A stretch of DNA of 23,341 nt from an uncultured Nocardiaceae bacterium. Its GTDB lineage: Bacteria > Actinomycetota > Actinomycetes > Mycobacteriales > Mycobacteriaceae. Under the pieces are notes generated by a model. That model was not told where the DNA came from. It saw only the letters and a list, made by a program, of their open reading frames with translations, and ran no database searches. Below, piece after piece: positions 23,014-23,341 of this stretch; position 1 is the first letter of the stretch, and each line of letters opens with the position of its first letter. The stretch lies in the NCBI GenBank assembly GCA_936936565.1, contig CAKZIX010000006.1, positions 1-23,341 on the forward strand, in the 5' to 3' direction. Position numbers and translations under genes: made by a program.

Positions 23014-23341
23014 TGGCGGGCCGGACCGGCCGGCCGGCGAAGGCCCGGCGGGACCAGTCCCCGCTGCGGATCCGGTTCCAGGGGTTGTCGTGCCCGGCGA
23101 CGACGCCCACGCCCCCGCCCGCGGTGTTGTTGCGACTCTCCAGCAGGACGGAGACCTGCGCCGAGGCCGCCATCCCGGCGATGAGCCACACGACGGTGCC
23201 GATCTGGGAGGCGTGGTCGACGTGGGTGCCGTCGGCGGCGGCCTTCTTCAGCAAAATTGCAATTCGGGTCTCTAGATCCGGCGGCTGCACGTCGGTGATC
23301 AGCCCGCCCTCGAAGCGGGTGCGCAGCCTGTCCTCAAGCGT
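22988..23341 (-). CDS. DnaA fragment joined to an unrecognised membrane-like segment (partial, chimeric)
   Basis: This frame is open from the right edge. The first 42 codons encode LEDRLRTRFEGGLITDVQPP and LETRIAILLKKAAADGTHV, the AAA+ region of the replication initiator DnaA between motif Sensor 1 and the lid. DnaA should then continue with a V-P-x-x-V-L helix. Instead the frame passes into DHASQIGTVVWLIAGMAASA, a membrane-like segment, and then glycine- and arginine-rich residues ending at a stop (22988-22990), which I do not recognise. dnaA has no known place beside pepA, and the adjoining ORF is also patchwork, so this reads as another piece of the same mosaic. Confidence 0.6.
   Translation of the reverse strand, partial: TLEDRLRTRFEGGLITDVQPPDLETRIAILLKKAAADGTHVDHASQIGTVVWLIAGMAASAQVSVLLESRNNTAGGGVGVVAGHDNPWNRIRSGDWSRRAFAGRPVRPASGAGTGSH

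Overview
The window is high-GC, tightly packed actinobacterial DNA, most like the Nocardia/Rhodococcus branch of the Mycobacteriales. Reading right to left, the minus-strand set from dlaT/sucB through the TIGR01777 epimerase to lipB-lipA, then the DUF4191 and RDD genes and type I glnA, is the gene order I know from Mycobacterium tuberculosis (Rv2213 pepB, Rv2215 dlaT, Rv2216, Rv2217 lipB, Rv2218 lipA, Rv2219, Rv2219A, Rv2220 glnA1). GTG starts, 4-bp overlaps and candidate leaderless starts fit the same group.

Layout. 1-1746: the 5' three quarters of a FadE5-like acyl-CoA dehydrogenase and a small HdeA-like lipoprotein gene, both minus strand. 1747-2552: mostly non-coding sequence with two palindromes and no convincing gene. 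2553-11757: a defence island, all minus strand and translationally coupled: a 55-residue ORF, a SNF2-type helicase with a PLD-like N-terminus, a DUF4391 protein, a type III Mod methyltransferase and a type III Res helicase-nuclease. 11758-12077: a spacer dense in inverted repeats. 12078-13514: glnA with a near-consensus GlnR box upstream. 13743-14198: the RDD membrane protein on the plus strand, whose last codons form the first copy of a 17-bp tandem repeat, followed by an 11-unit array of 28/30-bp repeats and a palindrome. 14744-15487: the DUF4191 membrane protein. 15626-16236: a plus-strand membrane protein with an apparent one-base frameshift. 16224-21233: the lipoylation/E2 operon (dlaT, epimerase, GNAT, lipB, lipA). 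21449-21775: a small conserved-looking protein. 21798-21876: a long palindrome between convergent genes. 21877-23341: a mosaic of a PepA catalytic domain, a DnaQ exonuclease fragment, an unrecognised membrane-like piece and a DnaA fragment.

How the genes work together. The Mod and Res genes make a type III restriction-modification core. The SNF2/PLD-like helicase and DUF4391 protein are physically coupled to it and probably act in the same system. LipB and LipA make the lipoyl cofactor that DlaT, in the same operon, carries on two lipoyl domains. GlnA is the ammonium-assimilating glutamine synthetase, with the adenylylation tyrosine present.

The main points for a second look are the four-to-five gene extended type III island sitting directly 3' of glnA (where M. 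tuberculosis carries glnE), the overlooked small ORF that opens it, the minisatellite array after the RDD gene, and the right-hand end. That end is more likely a chimeric assembly or rearrangement than a true DnaQ-PepA fusion enzyme, although its reading frame and PepA catalytic residues are intact.
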